In this document: in pieces, positions 5,007-7,144 of the stretch | How positions within the stretch are numbered: the stretch's first letter is position 1 | Layout: each line of letters starts with the position of its first letter | Source: an uncultured Collinsella sp. | Lineage (GTDB): Bacteria > Actinomycetota > Coriobacteriia > Coriobacteriales > Coriobacteriaceae | Length of the DNA stretch: 7,144 nucleotides | Assembly: GCA_900551975.1 (NCBI GenBank) | Contig: URYA01000081.1 | Coordinates: forward strand, 1 to 7,144 | Reading direction: 5' to 3' | Translations under genes and position numbers: made by a program | Notes under the pieces: model-generated | Told to the model about the DNA's origin: nothing | The model's database searches: none | Seen by the model: only the letters and a program-made list of their open reading frames with translations

Positions 5007-6488
5007 GTGTCAAGGAAAACGATTCGCCTGCTCGCCGCGCTGGCAGCGGTTCTCTTTGCGTTTACCTCGCTGCCTGGGGCTGCCTGTGCCGAGGCTCTCT
5101 TTACCACCGCCGATGGGTGCCAGGCGACCGAGGACTCCGCGCTTATCGATGGCGTCGAGTTTGGCCTCAACGCGTTTGAGCGCAATGCCAAGGGCACGAC
5201 ACGCTCGTTTGCAGGTCAGCCCGAGGGCTATCGATTTCCCATCTACAAAAAGACGACGCTTGTGACGGTGACGACGCCTTCGAACATCGTGGTGTGGGTT
5301 GATGCACACGCCGCTAAGGACGCGGGGCTCGACATTACAAACGCCTCTGACCAAAAGGCGCTTAAGAAGATGCTCACGGGGCTCGATAAGTCTCACTCCA
5401 TGGGCGGAGCGCTGCTGGAGGACTCCAGGCTTGAGTGGGTGTTTACCTCGGACAACGAACTTGTGCAGGGCGATTATCGCTATCAGTTTAAGGTGAAGGG
5501 CGAAGACGGCGATTGCTGCACGGTGGTGAATGCCGCCGAGGCCGCGAACGCCGAGCTTGATCTGGGTGGCGGAGCCCTGTGGAGCGACAACGCCGCCTTA
5601 GTGCCGTATGCGAGCGTCTCGACGACGGAGCCACCTTCGCTGGCGGAGTGCGCCCAGACGTTTTTTGGCGGCATCGACTACCGTCCGTTTTGGGTTTCTA
5701 TCAAAACGAGCGGCCTTGCCCTGCTGATCTCCTTTGCGCTGGGCCTGTTCGCCGCGTGGAAGACTATGGGTACCTCGAGTCGCATCAAGGGCCTGCTCGA
5801 CTCGGTCTTTACCATCCCTATGGTGCTGCCGCCCACGGTCTGCGGCTTTCTGCTCCTTATGCTGTTTGGCCGCTCGACCGGGGTGGGGCAGTGGCTCATC
5901 GCGCACGGCATCTCGATCGTCTTTACCTGGCCCGCGGCGGTGATCTCTGCCGTGGTGGTGTCGTTCCCGCTCGTCTATCGTACGGCACTCGGAGCCTTCG
6001 AGAGCCTCGACACGCAGATGCTCGATGCGGCGCGCACGCTGGGCTGGTCCGAGCATCGCATCTTTACCAAGCTTATGATGCCCCTTGGTTGGTCCTCAAT
6101 CGCAGCGGGCACGGTGCTCGCCTTCGCTCGCGCGATGGGCGAGTTTGGCTGCACCCTGTTCTTTGCGGGCAACTACGCCGGTATTACGCAGACCATTCCC
6201 ATCGCCATCTACTTTGAGTGGATGGGCGGCAACACGACCGTGGCCCTCTTTTGGGTCGTCGTCGTGATCGTGTTTAGTTTCCTGGTCATCCTATTCATCA
6301 ACATGTACACGGCGCATTCGCAAAAGTATCGCGAGCGTGGTCTCTCCCGTGCGAAGCGCAAACAGGCCAAAGAACTCGCCGGACAGGGCGATTCGCTCGA
6401 CCCGGCGGGTGGCGATGCCCTGCGTATCGATCGCGAGGCGCTGGCCGAGCTTATGCGCGATGACACGGCCGCAAAGGGAGGTCGATAA
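5007..6488 (+). CDS. modB: Molybdate ABC transporter permease ModB with extra N-terminal secreted domain
   Basis: The C-terminal half (about 223-435) is a standard ModB permease, the channel subunit for molybdate entry. It has about five membrane helices (near 230-252, 266-288, 303-325, 358-378, 408-432), TIPMVLPPTVCGFLLLMLFG (269-288), the ATPase-contact EAA loop DAARTLGWSEHRIFTKLMMP (340-359) and ARAMGEFGCTLFFAGNY (374-390). ModB is normally about 220-270 residues; this protein has 493. The extra part is a signal peptide (1 to about 28, cleavage near ACA-EA) and about 190 residues predicted outside the cell, unlike ModA and not recognised by me. It contains Cys38, the pair Cys170-Cys171 and Cys215. 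A polar cytoplasmic tail of about 58 residues ends the protein. The fusion is in one open frame with a stop three bases before modC, so it is not an obvious sequencing error. Permease role is very sure; the extra domain's role is unknown. Confidence 0.92.
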   Translation: MSRKTIRLLAALAAVLFAFTSLPGAACAEALFTTADGCQATEDSALIDGVEFGLNAFERNAKGTTRSFAGQPEGYRFPIYKKTTLVTVTTPSNIVVWVDAHAAKDAGLDITNASDQKALKKMLTGLDKSHSMGGALLEDSRLEWVFTSDNELVQGDYRYQFKVKGEDGDCCTVVNAAEAANAELDLGGGALWSDNAALVPYASVSTTEPPSLAECAQTFFGGIDYRPFWVSIKTSGLALLISFALGLFAAWKTMGTSSRIKGLLDSVFTIPMVLPPTVCGFLLLMLFGRSTGVGQWLIAHGISIVFTWPAAVISAVVVSFPLVYRTALGAFESLDTQMLDAARTLGWSEHRIFTKLMMPLGWSSIAAGTVLAFARAMGEFGCTLFFAGNYAGITQTIPIAIYFEWMGGNTTVALFWVVVVIVFSFLVILFINMYTAHSQKYRERGLSRAKRKQAKELAGQGDSLDPAGGDALRIDREALAELMRDDTAAKGGR

Positions 6489-6491
6489 GCC

Positions 6492-7144
6492 ATGTCGCTC
6501 GTTTTGGATATTAAGAAACGTTATCCCGGGTTTGTGCTCGATATGCAGCTTGAGGCCGGCGAGGAGCGCGTGGCGCTGCTGGGCGCCTCAGGTTGCGGCA
6601 AGAGCTGCACCTTGCGCTGCATTGCCGGTGTGGAGACGCCCGACGAGGGCAAGATCGTCGTCAACGGCGTGACCTTTTTTGACTCTGCGGCGGGCATCAA
6701 CCTGTCGCCCCAGGAGCGAAAATGCGCCCTGTTGTTCCAAAACTATCAGCTGTTTCCCAACATGACGGTGGCCGATAACGTATGCGCCGGTGTAAAGGAT
6801 GCGGGCGACGCCGCCGCGCGCAAAAAGCTCGCCGAGCGCTATCTGGGCATTTTCGGTCTGGCCGATTTTGCCGACCGATATCCCGCGCGCCTCTCGGGCG
6901 GTCAGCAGCAACGCGTGGCGCTTGCCCGTATGGTGGCGGCGCATCCGGGCATCTTTATGTTTGACGAGCCCATGAGCGCGCTCGATTCCTATCTTAAGAG
7001 CGCCCTCGAACAGAACATGCTCGACCTATTCGATGTCTGCAACCGTACCGTGCTCTACGTGAGTCACGACATCGACGAAGCGTGCCGCCTGTGCCAACGC
7101 ATCTGTGTGATGCACAACGGGCATGTTGAGGAGATCGGCTCCAT
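6492..7144 (+). CDS. modC: Molybdate ABC transporter ATP-binding protein ModC, N-terminal part
   Basis: This is the ATPase that powers the importer from the cytoplasmic side. Its start lies three bases after the modB stop, with AGGGAGG (6475-6481) ten bases upstream inside modB, so the two are translationally linked. All ABC motifs are present: Walker A GASGCGKS (31-38), Q-loop Gln83 in LFQNYQLFPNMTV, signature LSGGQQQRVALAR (134-146), Walker B IFMFDEP with Glu159, D-loop SALD (162-165) and switch His192. The window ends after codon 217, so the rest (in many ModC proteins a molybdate-binding C-terminal domain) cannot be seen. The residue after the Walker A serine is Cys39, and nine cysteines occur in 217 residues, which is many for this family. 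The name rests on position after modAB as much as on sequence, because ABC ATPases resemble one another. Confidence 0.92.
   Translation, partial: MSLVLDIKKRYPGFVLDMQLEAGEERVALLGASGCGKSCTLRCIAGVETPDEGKIVVNGVTFFDSAAGINLSPQERKCALLFQNYQLFPNMTVADNVCAGVKDAGDAAARKKLAERYLGIFGLADFADRYPARLSGGQQQRVALARMVAAHPGIFMFDEPMSALDSYLKSALEQNMLDLFDVCNRTVLYVSHDIDEACRLCQRICVMHNGHVEEIGS

Noticed and set aside
4192..5013. Long minus-strand ORF opposite modA
   Set aside because: It is a mirror frame of a well-supported ModA gene in GC-rich DNA, without a ribosome site or recognisable motif.
5579..6217. Second-frame plus-strand ORF inside modB
   Set aside because: It is a shadow of modB, which has the full set of permease motifs in its own frame.

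Overview
The window appears to join two unrelated pieces of gut-bacterial DNA at about 1483-1515. The left piece (1 to about 1515) carries the end of a KdsB-like CMP-sugar synthetase and a truncated DRE-TIM aldolase. Its serine codons are mostly AGC/TCC, with almost no TCG, which I infer points to a Clostridia-type (Ruminococcaceae-like) genome. The right piece (about 1483 to 7144) is more GC-rich and uses TCG/GCG/CTC freely. Its proteins and gene order suggest a Coriobacteriia actinobacterium, possibly Collinsella; this is inference, not a database result.

Layout: a partial cytidylyltransferase (1-438) abuts an aldolase gene (439 onward), which loses family resemblance near 1515. On the minus strand, the first ~123 codons of a ClC-type chloride channel (1851 down to 1483) run into the same point from the other side. 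Each gene is cut where the other begins, and both readings stay plausible for about 25-30 bases. This looks like an assembly chimera through a short shared sequence, though a true recombination cannot be excluded.

The rest is a molybdenum locus on the plus strand. moeA (2062-3324) and mogA (3335-3814) form one unit that inserts molybdenum into molybdopterin and ends at a strong hairpin terminator. After an AT-rich control region with several palindromic half-sites and a perfect TATAAT box come modA (4018-4890), a second terminator-like hairpin, modB (5007-6488) and modC (6492 to the window edge), an ABC importer for molybdate (or tungstate). Import supplies the oxyanion, MogA adenylates molybdopterin, and MoeA inserts the metal.

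The points most worth a second look are the junction, a roughly 190-residue extracytoplasmic domain fused in front of ModB, replacement by proline of an aspartate important in E. coli MogA, the palindromic half-site array before modA, and the hairpin that separates modA from modBC. I found no tRNA, rRNA, CRISPR array or insertion sequence.
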